Assembly (NCBI RefSeq): GCF_040549525.1
Contig: NZ_JBEPTM010000006.1
Location: 62,001 to 126,000, forward strand
Source of the DNA: Lacisediminihabitans sp040549525
Lineage (GTDB): Bacteria; Actinomycetota; Actinomycetes; Actinomycetales; Microbacteriaceae
DNA length: 64,000 nucleotides
Direction of reading: 5' to 3'
The notes below the pieces were generated by a model. That model worked only from the letters and a program-made list of their open reading frames with translations, was not told where the DNA came from and did no database searches. Shown piece after piece: positions 1 to 8,497 of the stretch. Positions within the stretch are counted from its first letter, which is position 1. Every line of letters begins with the position of its first letter. The translations under genes were made by a program, and so were the position numbers.

Positions 1-2
1 CC

Positions 3-581
3 GCGCTGCTCGCGGACATCGTCGACTATCTCCTCGACAAGCCGCTCTCCGGCCTGACCTTCCGCACTCTCGCCGAGGCCCTTGCCGTGAGCACCTACAC
101 GCTCGTCTACCACTTCGGCTCGCGCGCCCAACTCGTTCGCGAGGTCATCCTTGCGGTAGCTGAGCGTCAGAACCACGTGGTCGGCACCGTCGACGACGAG
201 ACCGGACTGCTCGAGCAGCACCTCGAGAACCTCCACAACTCGTGGCGACTGTCGCTCGATGAGCGCAGCCTGCAACTTCAGCGTCTCGAGTTCGAGGCGG
301 CCATGCTCGAGTCACGCGATCTGCTTCCCGACCGCATCACCCTTGCATCCTTCGAACGCTGGCACCGCGCGGGTGTCGAGGCGCTCGTGAAGCTCGGTGT
401 TCCGCTCGCCGACGCCGAGCTAGAGGTGCGCATCATCGTGGTCACGATGTACGGCCTGAACTACGACCTCATCGTCACGAGGGATGTCGAGCGCAGCACC
501 GCCGCCTTCGAGCGGGCTCTCGACCAATACGGCCGGCGCATCCGGGACCTGGCCGTCATGGAACAATCGAGGAATGGCTAG
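3..581 (+). CDS. TetR family transcriptional regulator (5' end outside window)
   Basis: The gene enters from before base 1. The first whole in-frame codon is at base 3 and the frame is open to TAG at 579-581 (192 codons visible). The visible N-terminus carries the second half of a TetR helix-turn-helix (LAEALAVSTYTLVYHF, then a GSR turn), followed by an all-helical ligand-binding region of about 150 residues. TetR proteins are usually near 200 residues, so only a few residues are missing. The stop overlaps the hisS start by 8 bases, which suggests the two are read together. No ligand can be inferred. Confidence 0.85.
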   Translation, partial: ALLADIVDYLLDKPLSGLTFRTLAEALAVSTYTLVYHFGSRAQLVREVILAVAERQNHVVGTVDDETGLLEQHLENLHNSWRLSLDERSLQLQRLEFEAAMLESRDLLPDRITLASFERWHRAGVEALVKLGVPLADAELEVRIIVVTMYGLNYDLIVTRDVERSTAAFERALDQYGRRIRDLAVMEQSRNG

Positions 582-1887
582 CCCGGTAAATCCCTCGCGC
601 GGAATGCGTGACTTCCTGCCCGCCGACAAGGCGCGGCGTGAACGCGTCCTCGCGGTCATCCGCTCGGTCTTCGCAGCCCACGGTTTCGACGAGATCGAGA
701 CGCCGGTGATGGAGGACTCCGCCCGCCTGCACGCCGGTCTCGGCGGTGACAACGAGAAGCTGGCCTACGGGGTGCTCAAGCGAGGCCTCACCGCGGCAGA
801 CATCGCCGCGGCGACGGATGCCCTCGACCTCGCCGACCTCGGGCTGCGCTTCGACCTCACTGTGCCGCTAGCCCGGTTCTATGCGAGCCACCGGGCGGAG
901 CTGCCAACGGTGTTCCGCGCCATCCAGGCCGCTCCAGTCTGGCGTGCGGAGCGACCGCAGAAGGGGCGTTACCGCCAGTTCGTGCAGTGCGACATCGACA
1001 TCATCGGCGAGGCCGGACCGCTCGCCGAGATCGAGCTGCTCACCGCCACCGCCGATACTCTCGCGGCACTCGGCCTCGAGGGCTGCACCATCCGCATCAA
1101 TGACCGCCGCCTGCTCATCGGCATGCTGACGACTCTCGGTTTTGCCCCCGACTCGCACGACCAGGTGCTCATCACCATCGACAAGCTCGACAAGGTGGGC
1201 CACGACGGCGTAATCGCGGAGCTGCGCGAGCGCGGGGTGGATGCCGCGGCGGTCGATGCGCTCGAGACCTTCTTTCGCCGCCCGCAGACCACGGAGTTCC
1301 TCACGTTCGGGGAGCGTGCCATCCGCAAGGCACTCCCCGAGCACGCGGATGACGCGGTGGTGGCGGAGCTCGTCGCGATCGGGCAGGCGGTCGGCGGTGC
1401 CGGCGGTCGAGGGGGCCTCGCGGAGACAGCGTCGAGGCCCGCCATCGAGTTCGACCCCTTCCTCGTGCGGGGCATGGGCTACTACACCGGCGCCATCTTC
1501 GAGGTCGTGCACCCCGAGCTGCCCTATTCGCTCGGCGGCGGCGGACGCTATGACGGCATGATCGGGCGCTTCCTCGGCGTGGATGTCCCGGCGGCGGGCT
1601 TCTCGATCGGCTTCGAACGCATCGTGGATCTCGCGCGGCTGCGGGAGGGGGAGGGCGGGGGAGGCGTCGCCCTCGTGTATGACAACGAGGTGACATCCGA
1701 TGTCCTGATGCAGTTGAAGAGCGAGCTCATCGAGAGCGGGCGGCGCGTGCGATTGGAGCGCGCACCGCGCAACCTGAAGCCGCTGCTCGCGCAGCTTGCG
1801 GCATCCGGGTTCACCGAGATGGCGACGGTCTCGGCCACGACGGCGACCGTTGCCGACCTCCGGATGCGTGCACTCACTACCGAGTAG
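574..1887 (+). CDS. hisS: Histidine--tRNA ligase
   Basis: Charges tRNA-His in the cytoplasm. Class II synthetase motifs appear in order: motif 1 around FDEIETPVME (residues 38-47), motif 2 with VWRAERPQKGRYRQF (122-136), the histidine-binding RGMGYYTG near residue 298, and motif 3 with GGGGRYDGMI and GFSIGFERI. An anticodon-binding domain follows. At 437 residues it has the usual bacterial length. ATG 574 is chosen because homology begins at MASPVNPSRGMRDFLP; a longer frame reaches back to 484 but lies inside the TetR gene. The start overlaps the TetR stop by 8 bases, so translation is probably coupled. Confidence 0.96.
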   Translation: MASPVNPSRGMRDFLPADKARRERVLAVIRSVFAAHGFDEIETPVMEDSARLHAGLGGDNEKLAYGVLKRGLTAADIAAATDALDLADLGLRFDLTVPLARFYASHRAELPTVFRAIQAAPVWRAERPQKGRYRQFVQCDIDIIGEAGPLAEIELLTATADTLAALGLEGCTIRINDRRLLIGMLTTLGFAPDSHDQVLITIDKLDKVGHDGVIAELRERGVDAAAVDALETFFRRPQTTEFLTFGERAIRKALPEHADDAVVAELVAIGQAVGGAGGRGGLAETASRPAIEFDPFLVRGMGYYTGAIFEVVHPELPYSLGGGGRYDGMIGRFLGVDVPAAGFSIGFERIVDLARLREGEGGGGVALVYDNEVTSDVLMQLKSELIESGRRVRLERAPRNLKPLLAQLAASGFTEMATVSATTATVADLRMRALTTE

Positions 1888-1965
1888 GGCTCGGCTGCCG
1901 AATCGGGGAACGGGCCGCCGAGTAGGATGGCGAACGCAAATCCCCCAACGTTAAGGAGTCCCGTC

Positions 1966-3246
1966 GTGGCTTTGATCGAAGCAGTAGGCGCCCGCGAAAT
2001 CCTCGATTCCCGAGGAAACCCGACAGTCGAGGTCGAGGTGCTTCTCGAAGACGGCATCGTCGCCCGCGCATCAGTTCCCTCCGGGGCATCGACCGGCGCG
2101 TTCGAGGCTTACGAGCTGCGCGACGGCGACAAGAAGCGCTACGGCGGCAAGGGCGTGCAGAAGGCCGTATCGGCCGTCATCGACACGATCGGACCGGCGC
2201 TCGAGGGATTCGACGCCACCGACCAGCGCCTCATCGACCAGGCCATGATCCAGCTCGACGGCACCGACAACAAGAAGAAACTCGGCGCCAACGCCATCCT
2301 CGGTGTCTCGCTCGCCGTCGCGAAGGCCGCAGCAGACTCGGCCGACCTTCCCCTGTTCCGCTATGTCGGCGGACCGAACGCTCACACCCTTCCGGTGCCG
2401 CTGCTCAACATCATCAACGGGGGCTCGCACGCGGACAACGACATCGACGTGCAGGAGTTCATGATCGTGCCGCTCGGCGCATCGACGTTCAGCGAGGCAC
2501 TGCGCTGGGGTGTGGAGACCTACCACTCCCTCAAGTCACTGCTGCAGTCGAAGGGACTCTCCACCGGACTCGGCGACGAAGGCGGTTTCGCCCCGAACCT
2601 GTCGAGCAACCGCGAGGCACTCGACCTCATCGCCACGGCGATCGAGCAGGCCGGCTTCACGCTGGGCCACGACATCGCTCTTGCGACGGATGTCGCCGCC
2701 ACCGAGTTCTACAAGGACGGCTCGTACCACTTCGAGAACAAGCAGCTCTCCGCACTCGAGCTCACCGCCTACTTCGCCGACCTCGCCGCCAACTACCCGC
2801 TCGTGTCGATCGAGGACCCGCTGCAGGAAGACGACTGGGAGGGCTACCAGCACTTCACCGCCGAGCTCGGCGGCAAAGTGCAGATCGTGGGCGACGATCT
2901 GTTCGTCACCAACCCGACGCGGCTGCAGAAGGGCCTCGACCTCGGGGCCGCCAACTCCATCCTCATCAAGGTGAACCAGATCGGTACCCTCACCGAGACC
3001 CTGGATGCGGTCTCCCTCGCCCAGCGCGCCGGCTACACGGCCATGCTCTCGCACCGCTCCGGTGAGACCGAGGACACCACGATCGCCGACCTCGCGGTCG
3101 CGACAGACTCCGGGCAGATCAAGACGGGCGCGCCGGCACGAAGCGAGCGCGTCGCCAAGTACAACCAGTTGCTGCGCATCGAAGAGGAGCTCGCCGAGGC
3201 AGCCGTCTATGCCGGTCGCAGCGCGTTCCCGCGCTTCAAGGGCTGA
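1966..3246 (+). CDS. eno: Enolase (phosphopyruvate hydratase)
   Basis: Converts 2-phosphoglycerate to phosphoenolpyruvate in glycolysis. The protein has 426 residues. It shows the enolase N-terminal fold (AVGAREILDSRGNPTVE), the metal-binding stretch VSIEDPLQEDDW with downstream DDLFVTN, the signature ILIKVNQIGTLTET and the catalytic-loop segment SHRSGETED. GTG 1966 is preferred over ATG 1927 because AAGGAG lies 7 bases upstream at 1953-1958 and because homology starts at VALIEAVGAREIL. The order eno, FtsB/DivIC-like, DUF501 is common in actinobacteria. Confidence 0.97.
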   Translation: MALIEAVGAREILDSRGNPTVEVEVLLEDGIVARASVPSGASTGAFEAYELRDGDKKRYGGKGVQKAVSAVIDTIGPALEGFDATDQRLIDQAMIQLDGTDNKKKLGANAILGVSLAVAKAAADSADLPLFRYVGGPNAHTLPVPLLNIINGGSHADNDIDVQEFMIVPLGASTFSEALRWGVETYHSLKSLLQSKGLSTGLGDEGGFAPNLSSNREALDLIATAIEQAGFTLGHDIALATDVAATEFYKDGSYHFENKQLSALELTAYFADLAANYPLVSIEDPLQEDDWEGYQHFTAELGGKVQIVGDDLFVTNPTRLQKGLDLGAANSILIKVNQIGTLTETLDAVSLAQRAGYTAMLSHRSGETEDTTIADLAVATDSGQIKTGAPARSERVAKYNQLLRIEEELAEAAVYAGRSAFPRFKG

Positions 3247-3247
3247 C

Positions 3248-3268
3248 GCTCCCTCACCGAGTGGGAGC
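3248..3268 (+). terminator. Weak stem-loop after eno
   Basis: GCTCCC (3248-3253) pairs with GGGAGC (3263-3268) directly after the eno stop codon. No T-tract follows, so this is at most a weak or Rho-assisted terminator or an mRNA 3' stabiliser. Confidence 0.3.
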
Positions 3269-3307
3269 ACCAGCGACGTGTCGAGGGGCCGGGCGGATTC
3301 GCGCGGT

Positions 3308-3313
3308 TAGGCT
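3308..3313 (+). promoter_or_regulatory. Leaderless-type -10 box (TAGGCT) for the FtsB-like gene
   Basis: TAGGCT ends 6 bases before ATG 3320 and no Shine-Dalgarno sequence is present. Transcription starting 6-7 bases below the box would begin on or next to the start codon. Confidence 0.6.
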
Positions 3314-3319
3314 CGAGAC

Positions 3320-3865
3320 ATGACCAAGGACAGCCGCACCAGGCACACCCGCAGCTCTTCGCGGCGTGTGCCGGTGCAGCGTGTTCCCGTGCAGATGCCT
3401 GCGGAGGCGCCGTCCGGACAGTGGCTGCGCAGCATCCGTCTGTCCGGGTTCGCGATCACGGCACTCGTGCTCATCGTGATGTTCATCGTCGTGCTCGCGC
3501 CGTCGTTGCGCATCCTGGTGGAACAGCGCCAGCAGATCGCCACCCTGCGGGCCCAGGTCGCCGCATCGAAGAGCGCGGTGGAAGACCTCACGGGGCAGAA
3601 GGCGCGCTGGAGCGATCCCAAGTACATCGAAGCGCTCGCTCGCGAACGCCTCGACTACGTCTTCCCCGGTGAGTACAGCTACCTGATCACGGATGCCGCG
3701 GCCGCGACCCCGACGACGGCGAACGGCCAGCCGATCAGCGACAAGCTGCAGACCACCCAGGTGGACTGGGTCAAGTCCATGCTCTCCTCGGTTTTCACGG
3801 CCGGACTCACCGATGCCCCGGCCAACAAGATCGTCGCGCCGGTCATCTCCGGGCAGTCGAAGTAA
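3320..3865 (+). CDS. ftsB: FtsB/DivIC family septum-formation initiator
   Basis: A bitopic divisome protein that in other bacteria bridges FtsL and FtsQ at the septum. The 181-residue product has a basic cytoplasmic N-terminus, one transmembrane segment (about residues 42-62, ITALVLIVMFIVVLAP), a coiled coil at 64-95 (LVEQRQQIATLRAQVAAS) and the conserved C-terminal block around ALARERLDYVFPGE. The start has its own leaderless-type promoter. A long C-terminal tail of about 60 residues is poorly conserved. Family assignment is good; the exact name (FtsB or DivIC) is by analogy. Confidence 0.85.
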   Translation: MTKDSRTRHTRSSSRRVPVQRVPVQMPAEAPSGQWLRSIRLSGFAITALVLIVMFIVVLAPSLRILVEQRQQIATLRAQVAASKSAVEDLTGQKARWSDPKYIEALARERLDYVFPGEYSYLITDAAAATPTTANGQPISDKLQTTQVDWVKSMLSSVFTAGLTDAPANKIVAPVISGQSK

Positions 3866-3883
3866 CAGGCAGTCGATACAGTC

Positions 3884-4381
3884 ATGACCACTCCACCCTT
3901 CGCGGCTCCGATCGCGGCCGACATCGACGCGGTGTCCCGCCAGCTCGGACGACCAGCCCGCAACGTGATCGGCATCGCCGCACGCTGCGTCTGCGGCAAT
4001 CCCACCGTGGTGGCGACCCGTCCGCGCCTCGATGACGGCACGCCATTCCCCACGCTGTACTACCTCTCGCACCCCGCCGCGACCGCCGCGATCTCCACCC
4101 TCGAAGCCAACGGTGTGATGGCGCAGTTGCAGCAACTGCTCGCCGACGAGACCGTTGGCGCGCACTACCTCGCCGCTCACCACGCGTACCTCGCCGACCG
4201 GGAGGGTCTCGAATTCGTCGAAGAGATCGCGGGAATCTCGGCCGGGGGCATGCCCCTCCGGGTCAAATGCCTCCACGCCCTCGCCGGGCATGCACTTGCC
4301 GCGGGACCCGGGGTGAACCCCATCGGCGATCTCGCCCTCGAGCAGGCGGAGTGGTCGCCGCTGATCTGCCAGTGTGACTAG
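3884..4381 (+). CDS. DUF501 domain protein
   Basis: A soluble protein of 165 residues. It matches the actinobacterial DUF501 family, recognisable by the Cys-containing stretch IAARCVCGNPTVVATRPRL, the LYYLSHP motif, the central YLADREGL helix and the Cys-terminal WSPLICQCD. No biochemical function is established for the family. It sits between the FtsB-like gene and a subtilase, with its stop overlapping the next start by 8 bases, so it is probably cotranscribed with both. The paired cysteines at both ends could bind metal; this is inference. Confidence 0.85.
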   Translation: MTTPPFAAPIAADIDAVSRQLGRPARNVIGIAARCVCGNPTVVATRPRLDDGTPFPTLYYLSHPAATAAISTLEANGVMAQLQQLLADETVGAHYLAAHHAYLADREGLEFVEEIAGISAGGMPLRVKCLHALAGHALAAGPGVNPIGDLALEQAEWSPLICQCD

Positions 4382-5678
4382 AAGCACCGTGACCAGCGGC
4401 ACTGTGACCAGCGGCACTGTGAGACGGGCCCGCGCCGGGGTGGCTGCCACCCTCGTGCTGGCAATCGCGGCGACCGTGTTCGTCGCCTCTCCGGCATCCG
4501 CCGACAACATCCGCGACCGGGAGTATTGGCTGGCCGACTATGGCGTGCAGAAGGCCTGGGCCACGACCAAGGGCGCGGGCGTCACGATTGCGGTGATCGA
4601 CACCGGTGTCGACGGATCGCATCCCGACCTCACCGGCACGGTGATCGGCGGAACGGATGTCTCGGGGGTGGGCTCCGCGAACGGGCAGACCCCCATCGGG
4701 TCCGACAGCCAGCACGGCACGATGGTGGCCTCCCTGCTCGCCGGGCACGGTCACGGAACCGGTCTCGGCATCCTCGGGGTGGCCCCGGAGGCCAAGATCC
4801 TCTCGGTGTCAGTGGGCTTCGGTGTTGGCAGCGTCGGCTCCGACGACCAGATCGCGCAAGCGGTGCGCTGGTCGGTGGATCATGGGGCAGACATCATCAA
4901 CATGTCTCTCACTCGCAACACGCTCGACTGGCCGACGAGCTGGGACGATGCCTTCCTCTACGCGATGGAGAAGGGGGTGATCATTGTCGCCGCCGCCGGC
5001 AACCGGGGTAGCGGCACAACGGAGGTCGGCGCACCGGCGACCATGCCGGGGGTCGTCGTCGTCGCCGGTGTCGACCAGAACGGCACCGCGAGCTTCGACG
5101 CCTCGTCGCAGGGCATCACCCTCTCGGTATCCGCCCCCAGCGAAGGGCTCGTCGGAGCGGCTCCTGGCGGGGGGTATTACAGCTGGGCGGGCACGAGCGG
5201 CGCCACTCCGCTCGTCGCCGGCGTGCTCGCCCTGATCAAGGCCTCCCACCCCTCGATCAGCGCCGGCAATGTGATCAACCGGCTTACGGCCACCGCCCGA
5301 TCCCGGGGCAACCCCATCGTCTACGGCAGCGGGCTGTTCGATGCATCCGCCGCGGTGAGCGCCACCGTGGCGAGTGTTGCAACCGATCCGGCCGACGATT
5401 TGAAGAACTGGATCCGCCTGAATCGCCGGGCCGTCGCGACCACCGAGCCGTCTCCGACGAGTTCTGCGCCCCCGTCCCCCCGCCCAATTCCCCCGGCAGT
5501 CGCGGCGCCGGTGAGCCCATTCGGCCGGGTCTTGCCCGCGGTCGGAGATCTGAGGGACATCGGTATACCGGTTCTGGTCTACGCTGTGTTTGCGACGTTG
5601 CTGATACTTGTGCTGCGGAGCATTTTCCGCGAGGCGATTCGACTACGTGAGTCCAAGGGTCCGCGGCGCAGGCCATAG
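4374..5678 (+). CDS. Secreted, membrane-anchored S8 family serine protease (subtilase)
   Basis: An extracytoplasmic subtilisin-like protease. The catalytic triad is visible: D76 in VIDTGVDG, H114 in SQHGTMVAS and Ser near residue 275 in GTSGATPLVAG. A signal peptide covers residues 17-43 (cleavage likely after ASA), and a C-terminal transmembrane helix (about 390-412) with an Arg-rich tail anchors it, an arrangement seen in mycosins, though no ESX genes are nearby. A Pro/Ser linker precedes the anchor. The 5' end is ambiguous: two copies of a 15-bp unit supply in-frame GTG codons at 4374, 4389, 4404 and 4419, and the last would start directly at the signal peptide. The substrate is unknown. 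Confidence 0.9.
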   Translation: MTRSTVTSGTVTSGTVRRARAGVAATLVLAIAATVFVASPASADNIRDREYWLADYGVQKAWATTKGAGVTIAVIDTGVDGSHPDLTGTVIGGTDVSGVGSANGQTPIGSDSQHGTMVASLLAGHGHGTGLGILGVAPEAKILSVSVGFGVGSVGSDDQIAQAVRWSVDHGADIINMSLTRNTLDWPTSWDDAFLYAMEKGVIIVAAAGNRGSGTTEVGAPATMPGVVVVAGVDQNGTASFDASSQGITLSVSAPSEGLVGAAPGGGYYSWAGTSGATPLVAGVLALIKASHPSISAGNVINRLTATARSRGNPIVYGSGLFDASAAVSATVASVATDPADDLKNWIRLNRRAVATTEPSPTSSAPPSPRPIPPAVAAPVSPFGRVLPAVGDLRDIGIPVLVYAVFATLLILVLRSIFREAIRLRESKGPRRRP

Positions 5679-5681
5679 ACT
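5676..5681 (+). promoter_or_regulatory. Leaderless-type -10 box (TAGACT) for ndh, overlapping a stop codon
   Basis: TAGACT ends 7 bases before GTG 5689. Its TAG is also the stop codon of the subtilase gene. There is no Shine-Dalgarno sequence before ndh. Confidence 0.55.
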
Positions 5682-5688
5682 TACCGAC

Positions 5689-7008
5689 GTGCCTAAAATC
5701 CTGATCGTCGGCGGCGGCTACGCCGGTTTCTACACTGCTCTCAAGCTGGAGGGCTCACTGCGTCCCGGTGAGGCCGAGGTCTCCATCGTTGACCCGCTTC
5801 CCTACATGACCTACCAGCCCTTCCTTCCGGAGGTTGCGGCCGGGTCGATCGAGCCGCGTCACGCGGTGGTCTCCCACCGTCGTCATCTCGAGAAGACCAC
5901 GATCATCACCGCGAAGGTCACCGGCATCAGCCATGCGAACAAGACCGCAACGATCACGCCGGAGATCGGCGACCCGTGGGAGTTCGAATACGACATCATC
6001 GTGGTCACCGCGGGATCCGTGTCGCGCACCTTCCCGATTCCGGGAGTCGCCGACCAGGCCATCGGCCTCAAGACCATCGAAGAGGCCGCCGCGATCCGCG
6101 ACCGCGTGCTCACCAACTTCGACAAAGCCGCCCTTCTCCCGGCCGGCCCCGAGCGTGACCGCCTTCTCACCTTCACGGTGGTCGGTGGCGGATTCGCCGG
6201 CATCGAGATCTTCGGCGAACTGCGCAGCCTCGCCAGTTCACTGCTGCGCTACTACCCGACCATCACCTTCGATGACACCCACTTCCACCTCATCGAGGCG
6301 ATGGGGCGCATCATGCCGGAGGTGTCGCTCAAGACGAGCCTCTGGGTCATCAAGAATTACGCCCAGCGCGGCGCCCAGATCCACCTCGAGACTCAGCTGA
6401 CCTCCGCGGTCGACGGCGTCATCGAACTCTCCACCGGCGAGACCTTCGAGACCGACCTCATCGTCTGGACGGCTGGCGTCATGGCCAGCCCCATGCTGCG
6501 CAACACCGACCTTCCCATCGAGGAGCGCGGTCGCCTTCGCGTGCAGCCCGACCTCCGGGTCATCAACGACGACGGTGTGGTGGCGGATGCCTGGGGCGCC
6601 GGCGATGTCTCGGCCGTTCCGGATCTCACGGGTGGCGGTGTCGGTGGCTACTGTGTTCCCAACGCCCAGCACGCCGTGCGCCAGGGCAAGCTGATGTCGA
6701 AGAACATCATCGCGACCCTCCGCGGGGACCTGCCGAAGGACTACTTCCACAAGAACCTCGGGGCCGTCGCCGGTCTCGGACTCGGTGAGGGTGCGTTCCA
6801 GTCCGGCAAGATCGGCATCACGGGCATCCCCGCCTGGTTCATGCACCGCGGATACCACGTGCTCGCGATCCCCACCTGGGAGCGCAAGATTCGGGTCTTC
6901 AGCGGCTGGGTGGACAACTTCCTTCTCCGTCGCGACGTCGTGTCGATCGAAGCCCGCGAGACCCCTCGCGAGGCTTTCGAGACCTTCGCGTCGCGCCCCA
7001 AGGCCTAG
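5689..7008 (+). CDS. ndh: Type II NADH:quinone oxidoreductase
   Basis: A single-subunit, non-proton-pumping NADH dehydrogenase that feeds electrons to the quinone pool from the cytoplasmic face of the membrane. The 439-residue protein opens with an FAD-binding ILIVGGGYAGFYTAL motif and has a second dinucleotide fold near residue 162 (VVGGGFAGIE) for NADH. A third signature, DAWGAGDVSAVP, closes the FAD site. A C-terminal amphipathic region (GWVDNFLLRRDVVSIE) fits membrane attachment. GTG 5689 is chosen because homology starts at VPKILIVGG and a leaderless promoter sits just before it. Confidence 0.94.
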   Translation: MPKILIVGGGYAGFYTALKLEGSLRPGEAEVSIVDPLPYMTYQPFLPEVAAGSIEPRHAVVSHRRHLEKTTIITAKVTGISHANKTATITPEIGDPWEFEYDIIVVTAGSVSRTFPIPGVADQAIGLKTIEEAAAIRDRVLTNFDKAALLPAGPERDRLLTFTVVGGGFAGIEIFGELRSLASSLLRYYPTITFDDTHFHLIEAMGRIMPEVSLKTSLWVIKNYAQRGAQIHLETQLTSAVDGVIELSTGETFETDLIVWTAGVMASPMLRNTDLPIEERGRLRVQPDLRVINDDGVVADAWGAGDVSAVPDLTGGGVGGYCVPNAQHAVRQGKLMSKNIIATLRGDLPKDYFHKNLGAVAGLGLGEGAFQSGKIGITGIPAWFMHRGYHVLAIPTWERKIRVFSGWVDNFLLRRDVVSIEARETPREAFETFASRPKA

Positions 7009-7065
7009 CCTCCCTCTCGTCGCGCGGGTCGACCGGGTGCACGGACTGGCAGACTGGTGCTGCTC

Positions 7066-7139
7066 GCCCCCATAGCCCAATCGGCAGAGGCAGACGACTT
7101 AAAATCGTCCCAGTCAGGGTTCGAATCCCTGTGGGGGCA
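7066..7139 (+). tRNA. tRNA with anticodon UAA (Leu), class I shape
   Basis: The cloverleaf can be drawn fully: acceptor 7066-7072 with 7132-7138 plus discriminator A 7139; D stem GCC/GGC with A14, G18 and G19 in the loop; anticodon stem GACGA/TCGTC with loop CTTAAAA, giving anticodon TAA at 7100-7102; T arm CAGGG/CCCTG with loop TTCGAAT. CCA is not encoded. The variable region is only five bases (7110-7114), unlike the long arm usual in tRNA-Leu. By the genetic code it reads UUA. Confidence 0.9.
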
Positions 7140-7141
7140 CC
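7119..7141 (+). repeat. attL-like direct repeat (tRNA 3' end)
   Basis: Covers the T arm, acceptor 3' strand and two bases beyond the tRNA. The last 18 bases (AATCCCTGTGGGGGCACC, 7124-7141) are identical to 9882-9899. Confidence 0.75.
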
Positions 7142-7480
7142 GCGCCGGACCGTCGAAAGCGCCGGAAATCCGGGGCTAAATCGGTATCTGGCGTCGCTGC
7201 CGGGGCCCGTGCCCTCGTTTTGCCCACATGTGGTGAACATACTTTGACCGCCGCTTTTGAGTCATCTGGGACTTCTCACAGCACACCGTAGATCCCAATT
7301 GATACCGGCATCTGAACGTCGGTCTTCCGTGACGCACCACAACCACCGTGAAACTTCTCTCCGCACGAAGTAGGACTCGCGGGCGGCACAGTCGGTAAGT
7401 ACGAATGGTCCGGGCAGATACGTCGGTGGACGCATTCTGGAGTCTGGGACCACCGGAAGTGCGCGGCATAGGCTGGTGTG
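7142..7480. other. 339-bp intergenic stretch with no supported gene
   Basis: Lies between the tRNA/att site and the phosphotransferase. Short open frames on the minus strand have no recognisable domain, no convincing ribosome-binding site and one runs antisense across the tRNA. Composition is less GC-rich than the core. A short palindrome CACATGTG lies near 7226. This is where an integrase would normally sit, but I see no remnant of one. Confidence 0.5.
7469..7474 (+). promoter_or_regulatory. Leaderless-type -10 box (TAGGCT) for the phosphotransferase
   Basis: TAGGCT ends exactly 6 bases before ATG 7481, which favours that ATG over GTG 7478. No Shine-Dalgarno sequence is present. Confidence 0.6.
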
Positions 7481-8341
7481 ATGGACGAGTCTGCCAGGTG
7501 GGACGAGGGTCTACTCGATGAAACGCAGGCGCACTTCGCCCTGCAGCACCTCACGGACCCGAGGATCGTCGATGACATGTCGTGGGGGTTGGTCGACACG
7601 AAAGTGCTGCATGTCCGCGATGGCGGCCGAGACGTGGTGGTGAAGGCGGCCGGTCCGGCCGGCCACCACATTGCGCGAGAGATCACCGCGCATGAGTCCT
7701 ATACCGGCCCCCTTGTCGAGCGTGATCGCACGGGGCGGCTCATTGCGGCGGACCGCGCCGCTAACGTGCTGATCACCGAGTACCAAACCGGTGAGCTGGT
7801 CGAGGGGACTCCGTACGAATTCAATCCAGACGTGCACGCTCAGGCCGGATCGATGCTGCGCGCCTTGCACGGTCAGGCTCGGCGGTTGGACGAAGACTAC
7901 GAGCATCTGGCTACGGCGAAGGCGATCGCGTGGCTCGACCGAGAGCATCGAGTGGAGGTGCATGCGGAGGCTGATGCACGACTCGTCCTGAACGCGTATC
8001 GTCCGCGCCCGGTCGAAACCGTCCCAACTCACGGCGATTGGCAGCCCCGGAACTGGCTGATTGACGGTAACCATGTTCGAGCCATCGATTTCGGCCGATT
8101 CGAATTCCGGCCACCAGCTACCGACCTGGCGCGCCTGGCTACCCAGCAATGGAAGGGCGATTCGTCCCTTGAGTCTGCGTTCCTCGACGGCTACGGGGGT
8201 GATCCCCGTGACGGATGCCCATGGTCGATCGAGTTGCTCCGAGAGGCGATCGGCACGGCTGTATGGGCGTACCAGGTGAGTGATATCGAATTCGAGGCGC
8301 ACGGACACAGGCTTCTCGGCGAAGCACTCGCCCGATTCTGA
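7481..8341 (+). CDS. Aminoglycoside/choline-type phosphotransferase family protein
   Basis: An APH-superfamily kinase of 286 residues. The catalytic loop THGDWQPRNW (His184 onward) and the metal-binding IDFGRFEF (about residue 203) are intact, and an N-terminal lysine in VVVKAAG probably contacts ATP. The family phosphorylates small molecules such as aminoglycosides, macrolides, choline or homoserine; the sequence does not show which. It is the first gene of the tRNA-integrated island, with its own leaderless promoter and its own terminator at 8366-8391. Codons ending in A or T are more frequent than in flanking genes, which supports horizontal origin. Confidence 0.82.
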   Translation: MDESARWDEGLLDETQAHFALQHLTDPRIVDDMSWGLVDTKVLHVRDGGRDVVVKAAGPAGHHIAREITAHESYTGPLVERDRTGRLIAADRAANVLITEYQTGELVEGTPYEFNPDVHAQAGSMLRALHGQARRLDEDYEHLATAKAIAWLDREHRVEVHAEADARLVLNAYRPRPVETVPTHGDWQPRNWLIDGNHVRAIDFGRFEFRPPATDLARLATQQWKGDSSLESAFLDGYGGDPRDGCPWSIELLREAIGTAVWAYQVSDIEFEAHGHRLLGEALARF

Positions 8342-8365
8342 ACGCTGGTACAGCTACCGGGCCCC

Positions 8366-8391
8366 CTTGGGCTGAGGCCCCAAGCTTTTCC
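8366..8391 (+). terminator. Rho-independent terminator after the phosphotransferase gene
   Basis: CTTGGG (8366-8371) pairs with CCCAAG (8379-8384), followed by CTTTTCC. Confidence 0.65.
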
Positions 8392-8485
8392 GGTTGCGGA
8401 GCAGCAGTCGGGTTCGGAATCTAGAGCTGACCCTAAGCGTCGTGCGAGCGACATGGTCGTCGGTGGGTCATGTGTAGAGCAGAGT

Positions 8486-8491
8486 TATCGT
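8486..8491 (+). promoter_or_regulatory. Leaderless-type -10 box (TATCGT) for the GNAT gene
   Basis: TATCGT ends 6 bases before ATG 8498. It selects this ATG over the upstream in-frame ATG at 8453. Confidence 0.55.
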
Positions 8492-8497
8492 TTAGCC

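Noticed and set aside
3254..4510. A 418-codon minus-strand frame opposite the FtsB-like and DUF501 genes
   Set aside because: Low-complexity shadow; the plus-strand genes carry recognisable domains.
4374..5678. Subtilase as part of a type VII (ESX) secretion locus
   Set aside because: The layout resembles mycosins, but no EccB, EccC, EccD or WXG100 gene is nearby.
6899..7240. Minus-strand ORF across the tRNA
   Set aside because: A common false call antisense to tRNA genes; no family and no start signal.
7142..7480. Possible integrase remnant beside the tRNA
   Set aside because: No tyrosine-recombinase motif (R..HxxR..Y) found in any frame.
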